Positions 11,224 to 21,729 of a stretch of DNA of 64,000 nucleotides are shown here, one piece after another; position 1 is the first letter of the stretch, and every line of letters begins with the position of its first letter. The DNA is taken from positions 3,844,001 through 3,908,000 of the forward strand of contig JARKIP010000042.1 of the NCBI GenBank assembly GCA_029990175.1. The letters are read 5' to 3'. A program made the translations under genes and the position numbers. The notes below the pieces were generated by a model. That model saw only the letters and a program-made list of their open reading frames with translations. It did no database searches and had not been told where the DNA came from. Source of the stretch: Petunia secreta (taxonomy: Eukaryota; Streptophyta; Magnoliopsida; Solanales; Solanaceae).

Positions 11224-11342
11224 GTATGACTCAGGCAGTAGAGATGCCCCCGAAGGAGGATGAGAACACTGATTCGGACATTGTTGATCGTGATCCGGAC
11301 AGTGAGGCTGTGGAGACTGATGCTGAGGGAGGTGCCTCTTAG
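11224..11342 (+). pseudogene. Accessory ORF of A1, 3' end after element C
   Basis: Continues the frame from 3561 once the duplicated GTATG is removed. It encodes an acidic tail rich in Asp and Glu (about 38 residues from MTQAVEMPPKED) and stops at TAG 11340-11342. The homologous tail in A4 is frameshifted and that in A3 carries a TAG near its start. Confidence 0.75.
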
Positions 11343-13204
11343 GGGGAGGAGGAGGACTAGGTCCGCACTCCAGTGCACCACCCAGCGTAGGCCAGGTGGC
11401 TTTCAGGGAAGTTTCCTTTACTTTTGCACTTGCTTCTTTGTCGCACTGAGGACATTACTTAGTTTAAGTGTGGGGTGGGGAACTAATCTTTATTTATTTT
11501 TGAGTTTAGGGATGCATGGACCGTAGTATTTTCTTTTTTGTCACTTAACTTTATTTTGATTTGTTTCTTGCTTTAATATATGAAAAAATTAAAAATAAAT
11601 TAGAAAACGAATGAAAAATTCCAAAAAGATTTTCCTTTTAGTTTTTATTAGTGGTACATGTCATCCACCCCGTGGTTTTTCTTATGGCCTCTGTTCTTTT
11701 CCACGGGGAGACCTTTGAACCGGGTAGTTTTTATTTTTAGGTTAGAATAGTTAGTATAGGTGACCCTAGACGAAGAAAATAGGTAGAATGCTAGGTGCCT
11801 TTGATTTGTTTGATACCGATGGACTTGAACTTGTTGCATGTGCTATTTGTGGTGTTCTTGGGTTTTAAATTGTGATGCATGCCTAGAAAAAATGGAACGA
11901 CCCCCTTGAGATGCTTGAGTCCACTTGCTTGACTTTGTTGTGAACCTTTGTGCATTAGTTCTTAATTTTCCACAAGTTGCACTCTAAATGCTTGATTGAG
12001 AGTTGTTGATGGAGCCTTTTTGTGTGGATCGTGTGCAATGTGTGTGTGAGGCATATTCTTGTTTGCTCCATGTTTGCATATTGATGTCTAGAACTTGCCC
12101 CGTGTGTGTGCAAAGCGAAATCCTAGGTTTGCTCTAGTCGGGAAATGATACAGGCCTTCTTTTGATTTGCCTACCCTTACATATACACCTTGGACTTGAT
12201 ATATGTGATTTCTTTGACCTTTTGTTGGCACCCACACCCCAAGCCTACCCACTTGTTCTAAATTATTCTCTTTTGGCCGTTTACTCCTTAAGCACTTTAA
12301 TTGATAATGTGATATTATTGTGGAGTTGTGGTTGAACATTGGGAGGTTTTTGAGTGGAACCAATGTGGGGAATACTTGAATGAATTGTGTAGTAGTTGTT
12401 TATGAGCATTGGCAAGGTTGGAAAGTAATGAATTGAAAATGAAACAAATGAAAAAAAAAAACAAAGTTGAAAAGAAAAAATTGTGGAAAAAGAAATATAG
12501 AGAGAAGAATATCCATTCCTTGCTAGTGTGCGCTTAAAAGAAAAAGTTGCTACTTGTTGAGAAGGTGTGTGTGAAAGTTGTTTATTGGGTGGCTTTGATG
12601 AGATTTGTGCTTAAATTAATTGTGATGTATTAAAGTGCTTAGGGAGGTAGTCACTATTACCATATGTATCCTACCATCCCCTTAGCCTACATTACAACTT
12701 TTTAAAGTCCTAGTTAATCCCGATTGGAGTGAGCTTACATTAGTGGAGTCCTACACTACGGGCAAGCCTATGGTACATTGTGTGTGACATGTGAGACTTT
12801 CATGAGAGTGAGTGAATTCGTTCTATGTTATTGTCCCCGTTCTATTCATGATATTCATTGTGGTGTGTGATATTTGGGGGACACTCTCTTGCTTCATTTT
12901 GGTGAGGACACATGGTTTGCATGAAATAGGTGAAGTCGTGGCTTCTTGGTTGAGTAGATAGGTATAATTTTGTGGGAGCATGGTTGCAATGGATTGAGTT
13001 TGTGCATTTGAGCTATCTTGGGGTGGTTGTTCTCATGTTTTTGAGTTTGTTAAATTGTGGCATGTTGGTTGGACCAATAGTAGTCATGTGTGCATTTGTT
13101 CAATGATCGGTATCAACCATAGTCATAGGCAGACCTGTTCTACCTAGGTTGGGAAGTTAGTTGTTACTTGCTCGAGGGCGAGCAAAGGTTCAAGTGTGGG
13201 GTGG
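11343..13204 (+). other. 3' untranslated region of A1
   Basis: About 1.86 kb with no supportable gene. It has a PPT-like motif at 11444-11480 (GAGGACATT, then TTTAAGTGTGGGGTGGGG), an A-rich purine stretch at about 12435-12530, a hairpin at 13168-13185 and the true polypurine tract at 13192-13204. Related regions are 30920-32230 and 33557-34553 (A4) and 49723-51584 (A3). Confidence 0.7.
13168..13204 (+). promoter_or_regulatory. Hairpin plus polypurine tract of A1
   Basis: TTGCTCG-AGGG-CGAGCAA (13168-13185) forms a perfect 7-bp stem with a 4-base loop. Six bases later comes the tract AAGTGTGGGGTGG (13192-13204), directly abutting the LTR. The same arrangement occurs at 29495-29531 (element B) and 49723-49759 (A3). 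Confidence 0.75.
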
Positions 13205-14546
13205 TGATGTTTGGCATTTTATGTCTATATTTCCTTAATAATTCCTCACGGTTGAGCATTTTATTCGCCCGTTTTCTAGTTTATGAATGTGGTTTTGCAC
13301 TGATTTTATTTCGTGTGTATGTAGGTCTTTATGAAGTGCATGTGGAGCTTTTAAGAGCATGATCGAGCAAGGAATGGTTGGAAATTGATTGAGGATTGGA
13401 TCGAGCACACGAAGGCACGACACTAGGCGAGTTGCGGAGCAAGGAAGAGGCTGAATTTGCCTGGCGCTATAGGCCATGCAGTGCGCCTCCCAAAGCGCTC
13501 AACTGCTGGTTCGTTACTCAGCGCGGGGCCAAAGCGCCCAAGTTTCGACGTCTTCAGCTTGTCCAAGCGCGGTCGGGGGCGCGGGGCGCCAGTTATAGCG
13601 CCCCTGGAGCGTGTTTTGACTTCCTATTTCGTCTAGGCTTAGGTGTAACTTATTACTAGGCCTTTGTAAACCCTATAAATACTCTTTTACTTAGTTTTTG
13701 ATCGAAGTTGAGACTTTGGAGCAATTTGAGAGCACCATACTTCATTGAACAAGGGTTTATTCCTAATCTTTCATCTATTTAATCATTTACATCATTATTT
13801 CATCAATTCATTTCCTTGTGATTATGAATATGTGTGGCTAAATCTTACGATCTAGGGTTAGAGTATTAGATGAAAGTTGATGTTTGAAGATTGATTCCCA
13901 TTAATTGAATCCCATAACCGATTGCTTATTCTTTCTTGATTTCACTTGCTTAATTATTAGAGCTCGATAATTATGCATTATCTATTGTTTTTAGATTGAA
14001 CTCGAAAGAGGGAATTTAATTACGTAATAAGAAAGAATAGGACTAGTTTGTGAACCCGGGCATCGGCGAACCAATTTGTGAGTAGGATAGACATATACTT
14101 GGTCGCCTAGTTTAACTAATTACAGAATTCGTTAACGCATGAACGTGATTCAACCCATAGACATATAGTGATTGAAGTAGCCTGCATAGACCGTGAAGAA
14201 TCGAAAGGTTTTCACGGGTACATTTACTCTGTTAGTTAGTAACCCGGGATTTAAGAAGTGGAATCAATTAGAAAACTCAACTGGATTGTCCGTAACTCTG
14301 ACCTTGGACCGTCGTCTTAATATTGTTAACAACCAAAGTTTGCACCATTGTCTGACTACACTTCCAGCATTTTAATTACTGCTCTTTAGTTACTAAAACT
14401 CTCACCATTGAAGAAAAAGACCCCTGGATAGTTGTTAGAAATTGTTTGTTAAATGTTAGTCTGAATAGTCCTCGTGGGAACGATACTCTACTTATCATTT
14501 TATTACTTGTCGACTGCGTATACTTGCGTGTGCGTTGGGAGCAACA
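13205..14546 (+). repeat. LTR of family A, copy A1 (1342 bp)
   Basis: Starts TGATGTTTGG and ends GGGAGCAACA, like both A3 LTRs (1345 bp). TATAAATA at 13674-13681, with a GC block (GCGCGGGGC, GGCGCC, GCGCCCC) at about 13456-13612 just upstream. It is followed by AGTTTTTGGC, the start of the leader and primer site, before the sequence changes to antisense accessory ORF. From 13351 on it is part of a tandem duplication. Confidence 0.9.
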
Positions 14547-14553
14547 AGTTTTT

Positions 14554-14711
14554 GGCACTGCGTCTTTAGGGATTCTAGCCTTGGCCTTTGGCTTGGCCAT
14601 GGGCTTGGCCGGTGCCTTGTCCTTTGCCTTGTTAGAAGAAGGCCCGGCTTGGAGTGATTTCTTAGGGGCCGAGGCGGATGAAGAATTTGGTTTGTGGGGT
14701 GTTACAACCAT
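14554..14711 (-). pseudogene. Accessory ORF start, truncated (unit 1)
   Basis: The first about 51 codons of the family A accessory protein, from the ATG at 14711 down to the junction near 14554. It shows the Ser-rich start and the KPKAKARIPKDAV basic segment. Beyond the junction the frame runs into antisense LTR sequence, so nothing functional is encoded. Confidence 0.75.
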
Positions 14712-15253
14712 GGTGCCTACAACAAACAAGAAGACCAGTGTGAGATGTCAAATTAAGCACAAAAATTCAATTCAAGCACAATTAGTAGGACACCACCCCA
14801 CAGTTATCGCTTACTCTATGTATCAACAACTCAACGCAATAACACAAGCAACCCCACACTTAGCCAAAACTAGCATTGCACAAAATGTGCCACGGTTGTG
14901 GTCATCATGATCAAGCTAGTGCGGGTACAAAAATAGCTAATTTTTATGTATGTGCGACACTCAATATTAATCTTAAGCCTAAGGATAATAGTGCTACTCA
15001 AGAATTCACAATATTAGACAATTTTCATGGTTGATGCTTTTTCACAAACACTTGGTGTGCACACTTTTCAACTTTCAATTTGTAATGTGATAACCCTCCC
15101 AAATTGTTGGGAGATCTCTTTTTACAAGTACACAAGCTAACCATGAAGCATAATGATCAATTTAAGCAATTTAAGAGTAATTTCTAATCATGAGCTTGCA
15201 AACTAGTTAAGAAATTTACCATGGAAAAAGCTTGGTAATCTTATATGTAATGG
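14712..15253 (-). other. Accessory-gene intron region in duplication unit 1
   Basis: Corresponds to the 573-bp intron region and part of the leader of A1 in reverse. No gene. It ends at the filler junction. Confidence 0.6.
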
Positions 15254-15270
15254 TTGCAAACTAGTTAAGA
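15254..15270. other. 17-base templated filler at the duplication junction
   Basis: TTGCAAACTAGTTAAGA at 15254-15270 copies 15196-15212, 58 bases upstream. Its last bases TTAAGA match the LTR sequence at 13351 to which it is joined. This is typical of end joining with template copying. Confidence 0.8.
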
Positions 15271-17182
15271 GCATGATCGAGCAAGGAATGGTTGGAAATT
15301 GATTGAGGATTGGATCGAGCACACGAAGGCATGACACGAGGCGAGTTGCGGAGCAAGGAAGAGGCTGAATTTACCTGGCGCTATAGGCCATGCGGCGTGC
15401 CTCCCAAAGCGCTCAACTGCTGGCGCATTACTCACTGCGGCGCGGGAACAAAGCGCCCAAGTTTCGATGTCTTCTGCTTGTCCAGGTGCAGTCGGGCGCG
15501 CGGGGCGCCAGTTATAGCGCCCCGGGAGCGTGTTTTGACTTCGTATTTCGTCTAGGCTTAGGTGCAACTTATTACTAGGCCTTTGTAAATCCTATAAATA
15601 CTCCTTTACTTAATTTTTGATAGAAGTTAAGACATTGGAGCAATTTGAGAGCACCATACTTCATTGAACAAGAGTTTATTCCTAATGTTTCATCTGTTTA
15701 ATCATTTACATCATTATTTCATCAATTCATTGCCTTGTGATTATGAATATGCGTGGCTAATTCTTACGTACTCGGGTTAGAGTATTACATGAAAGTTGAT
15801 GTTTGAAGATTGATTCCCATTAATTGAATCCCATAACGGGTTGCTTATTCTTTCTTGATTTCACTTGCTTAATTATTAGAGCTCGATAATTATGAAGTAT
15901 CTATGGTTTTTAGATTGAACTTGAAAGGGGGAATTTAATTACGTAATAAGAAAGAATAGGACTAGTTTGTGAACCCGGGCATCGGGGAACCAATTTGTGA
16001 GTAGGATAGACATATACTTGCTCGCCTAGTTTAACTAATTAGAGAATTCGTTAATGCGTGCATGTGATTCAACCCATAGACATATAGGGATTGAAGTAGC
16101 CTGCATAGACTGTGAAGAATCGAAAGGTTTTCACGGGTACATTTACTCTGTTAGTTAGTAACCCGGGATTTAAGAAGTGGAATCAATTGGAAAACTCAAC
16201 TGGATTGTTCGTAACTCTGACCCTGGACCGTCGTCTTAATATTGATAACAACCAAAGTTCGCACTATTGTCTGACTACACTTCCAGCATTTTAATTACTG
16301 CTCTTTAGTTACTAAAACTCTCACCATTGAAGAAAAAGACCCCTGGATAGTTGTTAGATATTGTTTGTTAAGTGTTAGTCTGAATAGTCCTCGTGGGAAC
16401 GATACTCTACTTATCATTTTATTACTTGTCGACCGCGTATACTTGCGTGTGCGTGGGGAGCAACAAGTTTTTGGCACCGCGTCTTTAGGGATTCTAGCCT
16501 TGGCCTTTGGCTTGGCCTTGGGCTTGGCCGGTGCCTTGCCCTTTTCCTTGCTAGAAGAAGGCCCGGCTTGGAGTGATTTCTTACGGGCCGAGGCGGATGA
16601 AGAACTTGGTTTGTTGGGTGTTACAACCATGGTGCCTACAACAAACAAGAAGACCAATGTGAGATGTCAAATTAAGCACAAATATTCAATTCAAGCACAA
16701 TTAGTAGGACACCACCCCACACTTATCGCTTACTCTATGTATCAACAACTCAACTCAATAACACAAGCAACCCCACACTTAGAAAAAACTAGCATTGCAC
16801 ACAATGTGCCACGGTTGTGGTCATCATGATCAAGCTAGTGCGGGTACAAAAATAGCCAATTTTTATGTATGTGCGACACTCAATGTTCATCTTAAGCCTA
16901 AGGATAATAGTGCTACTCAAGAATTCACAATATTAGACAATTTTCATGCTTAAGGCTTTTTCACAAACACTTGGTGTGCACACTTTTTAACTTTCAAGTT
17001 CAATGACTTTTGTAATGTGATAACCCTCCCAAATTGTTGGGAGATCTGTTTTTACAAGTACACAAGCTAACCATGAAGCATAATGATCAATTTAAGCAAT
17101 TTAAGAGTAATTTCAAATCATGAGCTTGCAAACTAGTTAAGAAATTTACCATGGAAAAAGCTTGGTAATCTTACATGTAATG
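15265..17182 (+). repeat. Tandem duplication, unit 2
   Basis: Second copy of the 1.9-kb unit. The LTR part is 15265-16465, the antisense accessory ORF start about 16473-16630, and the spacer 16631-17182. It then continues without a break into the rest of A2, so unit 2 is in the original context and unit 1 is joined through the filler. Confidence 0.88.
16473..16630 (-). pseudogene. Accessory ORF start, truncated (unit 2)
   Basis: Same fragment as 14554-14711, starting at the ATG at 16630. Differences include an Arg for a Pro near residue 12. Truncated at the same microhomology junction (GGCACC) with the LTR, which shows that the junction predates the duplication. Confidence 0.75.
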
Positions 17183-17818
17183 GAGAGAGGAGGGTAAGAA
17201 TTTACTTACTTGAAGATGTTAGAATGAGTTGAAAAAAAACTTGTGATTGATTCCAAGAATTAGGGATGATTTGGGGGAGATTTAGGGAGTGTTTTGAGAG
17301 AAAATAATGAAGAAAAGGGGAGGGGATCGGGTATAGAGGAGAGAGGGAATCCGGGTCGCGGGTTAAAACCCGTTTGGACCCGGATTTTAGCAAAAATTAG
17401 CCGGGCGCTTTGCCTCACGCAGCCCGCCCCAACCGCGGTGGCTTTTCTCAACATTTTGCTTGCCTAGGCGCGTTGGGAGGCGCGGGGCGCTCCCAAACGC
17501 GCCAAGGCACTTTGCTTCAGGTATATTTTTGCGCGTTCGGAGGCGCGGGGCGCTCCCAAACGCGCCCGAACAATTTTTTTCGCACCAAATTTCGATTCCA
17601 AGTGCGAACCCAAGCGCGGGACATGCCTCAAAGCGTCTCGTACCCCTCAATACATTAACTGCACCTCGTTTAGCACTCCCGATACCTACAAAAATGACAC
17701 ACAAAAACAAAAACTACGTGAAACTATAAAACACAAAACAACTAAACTATTACAAGTACAAACTCGGGTTGCCTTCCGAGAAGCGCCTTATTTAACGTCG
17801 TGGCACGACGAATATCAA
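16631..17818 (-). other. pol-to-accessory-ORF spacer of A2
   Basis: Gene-free. In minus-strand order it holds a GC block (about 17640-17400), the pyrimidine-rich leader, the GTAAGT donor near 17205 and the intron body. Closely similar to 1248-2433 in reverse. Confidence 0.6.
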
Positions 17819-20377
17819 TCATGGGTCCCTCAAAGTAATGGAGGTACGATGATTCACCAAACTTCCCCAATAATGCTTCACCTTTTGGCCATTTACCAAG
17901 AATGTTTTCTCCAAATCCGGGGCTTTCAATTCAACCGCTCCATGTGCGGTAACACGAACTACTTCAAACGGCCCCGACCATTTAGACTTCAACTTGCCCG
18001 GAAATAGCTTCAACCTCGAGTTAAACAACAACACCAGCTGCCCGGGCTCAAACTTACGATGCTCTATATTCTTGTCATGCCACTTCTTTGTCCGTTCCTT
18101 GTACAATTTTGCATTTTCATAAGCATGGAAACGAAACTCTTCAAGCTGATGCAATTGAAGCATTCTCTTTTCACCCGCCAAGGCCATATCAAGGTTGGGC
18201 TTTTGAATTGCCCAATATGCCTTATGTTCTAGCTCAACGGGCAAGTGACAGGCCTTACCACAAACAAGCCTATATGGAGATGTTCCAATAGGCGTTTTAA
18301 ATGCAGTCCGATAGGCCCAGAGAGCATCATCTAACTTCATAGCCCAATCCTTCCTTGAGGCATTCACAGTCTTCTCAAGGATTTGCTTGATCTCTCTATT
18401 AGATACTTCCACTTGGCCACTAGTTTTGGGATGATAAGCAGTGGCTACCTTGTGGCGAACCCCATGCTTGGCCAACAATTTATTGAACAACCGGTTGCAA
18501 AAATGTGTACCTTCATCACTGATTATAGCCCGCGGTGTCCCAAAACGAGTGAAAATATTTTTCTTCACAAATTTCACCACCACACTCGCATCATTTGTTG
18601 GAAGTGCAACAGCCTCCACCCATTTAGACACATAATCAACCGCCACGAGAATGTATTTATGGCCCATGGAAGGTGGGAATGGACCCATAAAATCAATCCC
18701 CCAACAATCAAACAGCTCAATCTCTAGGATATTGTTCAAAGGCATCTCGTGACGCCTAGAAATAGTACCCGTTCTTTGGCAACGATCACAATGCTTCACC
18801 AAGGCATGAGCATCTTTAAATAAGCTAGGCCAAAAGAAACCAGACTGAAGTACCTTTGCAGCTGTTTGATCTCCACCAAGATGGCCACCATAAGGAGAGG
18901 AATGGCAGCTCTGTAGAATCGGCTCAACTTCTTCCCTTGGAATGCATCTCCTAGCTAGTTGATCAGGCCTATCTTATACAAATAAGGCTCATCCCAAACA
19001 TAAAATCTGCTCTCATGACGGAGCTTACGCCTTTGCTCAGCTGTAGCCCCAGGAGGATACACATTACTCACAATTAAGTTCACCAAATCCGCATAACATG
19101 GCACCTCAGCTGCATCTAAAGCAAAAAGTTGCTCATCAGGGAATACCTCTTTAATCTCAGGCCCTTCATCTACATGATCTCTATTCTCCAGCCTTGACAG
19201 ATGATCAGCTACTTGATTCTCAGTCCCCTTGCGATCTCGAATTTCAACATCAAACTCTTGCAATAGGAGAACCCATTGAATTAGTCTAGGCTTGGAGCCC
19301 TTCTTCTCAAACAAATACCGGATTGCGGCATGATCAGTGTAGACAGCAACACGAGTGCCAACCAAATAAGATACGAATTTATCAAAAGCATACACTACAG
19401 CTAGCAACTCCTTCTCAGTGGTGGTATAGTTTGATTGGGCTGCATCAAGAGTCCTCCTTGCATAATAGATGGAGTGAAAGATTCTTCTAATTCTTTGGCC
19501 TAGAACAGCCCCAATAGCATTATCACTCGCATCACACATCAATTCAAATGGCAAAGACAAATCAGGAGCAATGATGATTGGTGCAGTCACCAACCTTTTC
19601 TTCAGCTCTTCAAATTCCTTGAGACAAGCATCATTAAACTCAAATTTCACATCCTTCTCCAACAACTTGCACATGGGATTAGAAATTTTGGAGAAGTCCT
19701 TTATGAAACGTCTATAGAACCCTGCATGTCCCAAGAAACTACGCACCCCCTTAACAGAGATAGGTGGTGGTAATTTCTCAATAGCCTCAATCTTCGCTTT
19801 ATCCACCTCGATCCCTGGCTTTGACACCTTGTGCCCAAGTACTATGCCTTCTTGAACCATAAAGTGACATTTTTCCAATTCAGTACCAGATTTGTTTCTT
19901 CATAACGGCTTAGCACAACATCTAGATTTTTCAAGCAATCATCAAAGGAATTACCAACCACTAAGAAATCATCCATGAATACCTCCGCAAATTTTTCCAC
20001 CATGTCGGTGTAAATAGCCATCATGCACCGCTGAAAAGTCCCCGGGGCATTACATAACCCAAACGGCATCCTCCTAAATGCATAGGTGCCATATGGATAG
20101 GTAAAAGTAGTCTTCTCTTGATCTTTAGGAGCTATCACAATCTAATTGTAGCCCGAATACCCATCCAAGAAACAATAATACTCGTGCCCCGCGAGTCTAT
20201 CCAGCATTTGATCAATAAAGGGAAGTGGGAAATGGTCTTTCCTGGTGGCCTTGTTCAGCTTTCTATAATCAATGCAAATTCGCCACCCTCTGACTGTTCT
20301 TGTAGGAATCAACTCATTATGCTCATTCTTCACCACTGTCATGGCCCCCTTCTTTGGAACACATTGCACTGGACTCA
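17819..20377 (-). pseudogene. pol of A2: RT, RNase H, integrase (part 2 after element B)
   Basis: Integrase is open from 18802 to 17819 and keeps the zinc-domain end (CDRCQRT), both Asp (WGIDFMG, ISDEGTHF), the Glu (QVEVSNRE) and the C-terminal module. RNase H and the connection run 19878-18955 (CDASDNAIGAV, YTTTEKELLAV, VYTDHAAIRYL). The RT palm has an FMDD box near 20010-19970. Lesions: TAG near 20141-20143, where A3 has CAG; a frameshift near 19878; and a one-base deletion near 18965 shared with A1. Interrupted at 20377 by element B. Confidence 0.85.
20373..20377. repeat. Target-site duplication ACTCA, left copy (element B)
   Basis: ACTCA precedes the LTR at 20378 and is repeated at 30759-30763 after the right LTR. 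A3 has a single ACTCA at this place. Confidence 0.95.
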
Positions 20378-21603
20378 TGATGCGGTGCATAATATGTATC
20401 TTTTGGCATTGATTTCTAACTACTTTTGACTTGATTTTGTGTGATTTACGTTCCTACGATGATTAAATGAGTTAATTTATTAATTTTATGTGTTTGGATG
20501 ATGTAGGAATGAATTGGAGCAAAAAAAAGACTGAATTTGGATGAAAAAGGGTGAAGCTACAGTTGAAACACCCGTGCATGCTTTGCAGGGAGTGTTTCAC
20601 CTAGGAGAGGCAGCTGACACAGCCATCGGCGCGGGGTGCCAACCAGTGTTTCGGCTGGGATGTTTTCCCATCCGATTTTGGAGAAGCTAGAAACGAATTT
20701 TACCTATCCTATTCCATATAAAAGACCGAAAAAGACACTTTGGAGGGAATCTTTAGACTCTTGGAGGCAAGGAACACACAAGGAGGCGTGGGATTAAAGA
20801 CTTGAAGATTGAGAGTTCTTCCTTCCATTATTTCTTCTCCTTTGTAATTTATTCATTCATGATTATTCTTGATTTGTTCTTGATGACCATGAGTGGCTAA
20901 ATTACCCATTCTAGGGTTGATTGAACCACTTAAATACTATGTGAATTGATTAATTGATTTTGATGAATGAAACTTGACTATTCTTCCTATCTAAGTATTT
21001 ACGTTTTGTTTGCTAATTGACTGGAAGGACCCCCAATTGATTGTCCCCTTTATCCTTGTGCGTTTAGGAATAAATTCACGAGTTAGGGTTAAATTCTTAG
21101 CAATATTTCAACCTAAAACCAAGGAATTACTTAGATTGTCAATAGGGTGAGTTGTGACCACCGAGCCCGATTGTGAACCATACTTGTAGTCCTAATCATC
21201 TTCATTAATTAATTGGAAGATTAGTTAGTGAAAGTCATAGCTAGTGCACGGAAGTGGTTAATTGTGAATTTGGAGCAAGTGTTCAATAGGAAGAACCAAG
21301 TTGAGTTCGTTGAATTATTAGTCAATCACATAGGTAGGAGTCGGTGTAAATCAATTCTAGGCTTTTGATATCCTCGCTTGATTACTTTTTATTATTTTGC
21401 TTTTTACCTTATTGTTATTTAGTTTCTACTTTAAAACCATCATTAAAATATAAATTGTTGAAGTTGGTTGATTAGATAAATTAGTTAGATTAACGACTGA
21501 ATTACGAGTGTTCTCTGTGGGATTCGACCTCGGGGCTTTAAATACCGAGCTATATTTGCCGCGACCGCTTAGTCATTTTATAGGGCGTAGTTGGGCGTGA
21601 TCA
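20378..21603 (+). repeat. 5' LTR of element B
   Basis: TGATGCGGTGC to GGGCGTGATCA. TATAAAAG at 20717-20724. A short GC motif (GGCGCGGGGTGCC) lies near 20627-20640, about 75 bp upstream of the TATA. Confidence 0.93.
20717..20724 (+). promoter_or_regulatory. TATA box of element B LTR
   Basis: TATAAAAG in the context TTCCATATAAAAGACC. The same sequence occurs in the 3' LTR near 29870. Confidence 0.65.
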
Positions 21604-21608
21604 AATTT

Positions 21609-21626
21609 TGGCGCCGTTGCCGGGGA
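21609..21626 (+). other. Primer-binding site, tRNA-Asp (element B)
   Basis: TGGCGCCGTTGCCGGGGA, five bases after the LTR, complementary to the 3' end of plant tRNA-Asp. The same 18 bases are used by A3. Typical of Athila elements. Confidence 0.92.
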
Positions 21627-21729
21627 ACACGGTGTTATTTTAGTTGTTAAAATAACGAGTTTTATTTCTCAATTGACTTCACTTTTGTCATCTTGAGTTA
21701 ACTCTTTGGAATTTGTGTGTTTCAGGTGT

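Larger units (their letters stand above)
1..14546 (+). mobile_element. Athila-like LTR retrotransposon copy A1, 5'-truncated by the window, interrupted by element C
   Basis: Order on the plus strand is integrase, spacer with an intron, accessory ORF, 3' untranslated region, hairpin, polypurine tract and 3' LTR. This is the 3' half of the complete minus-strand copy A3. Element C occupies 3562-11223, so the real A1 sequence is 1-3561 plus 11224-14546. The 5' half lies outside the window or is missing. After the LTR, the sequence runs about 8 bases into what should be the primer-binding site and then switches to inverted copy A2. Family assignment rests on the tRNA-Asp primer site seen in A3, the Athila-type gag and protease of A3, and an ORF in the env position. 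Confidence 0.85.
13351..15270 (+). repeat. Tandem duplication, unit 1 (LTR part + antisense accessory ORF start + spacer + filler)
   Basis: The sequence starting TTAAGAGCATGATCG at 13351 recurs at 15265, a shift of 1914 bp, and the similarity continues to about 17182. Unit 1 holds most of an LTR, the LTR/antisense-ORF junction and the spacer. It ends at 15253 followed by a 17-base filler (15254-15270). The two units differ at scattered bases, so the duplication is not recent. Confidence 0.88.

Noticed and set aside
14193..14375. A 60-codon ORF starting MKNRKVF recurs in four family A LTRs (14193, 16112, 48549-48731 minus, 59614-59796 minus)
   Set aside because: Persistence is explained by overall LTR identity; there are no domains or codon signal, and it lies in LTR sequence downstream of the TATA.
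17819..18802. Nearly intact integrase of A2 as a possible domesticated gene
   Set aside because: It is in its normal place within a broken element, with flanking lesions and no separate promoter.
20118..20429. Plus-strand ORFs over A2 and A3 pol (for example 18383-18727, 54592-54861, 56254-56634)
   Set aside because: Antisense shadows of RT and integrase, found at the same place in each copy only because pol is conserved.
21609..21626. tRNA-Asp-like sequence, also at 59419-59436
   Set aside because: Only the 18 bases complementary to the tRNA 3' end are present. These are primer-binding sites, not tRNA genes.
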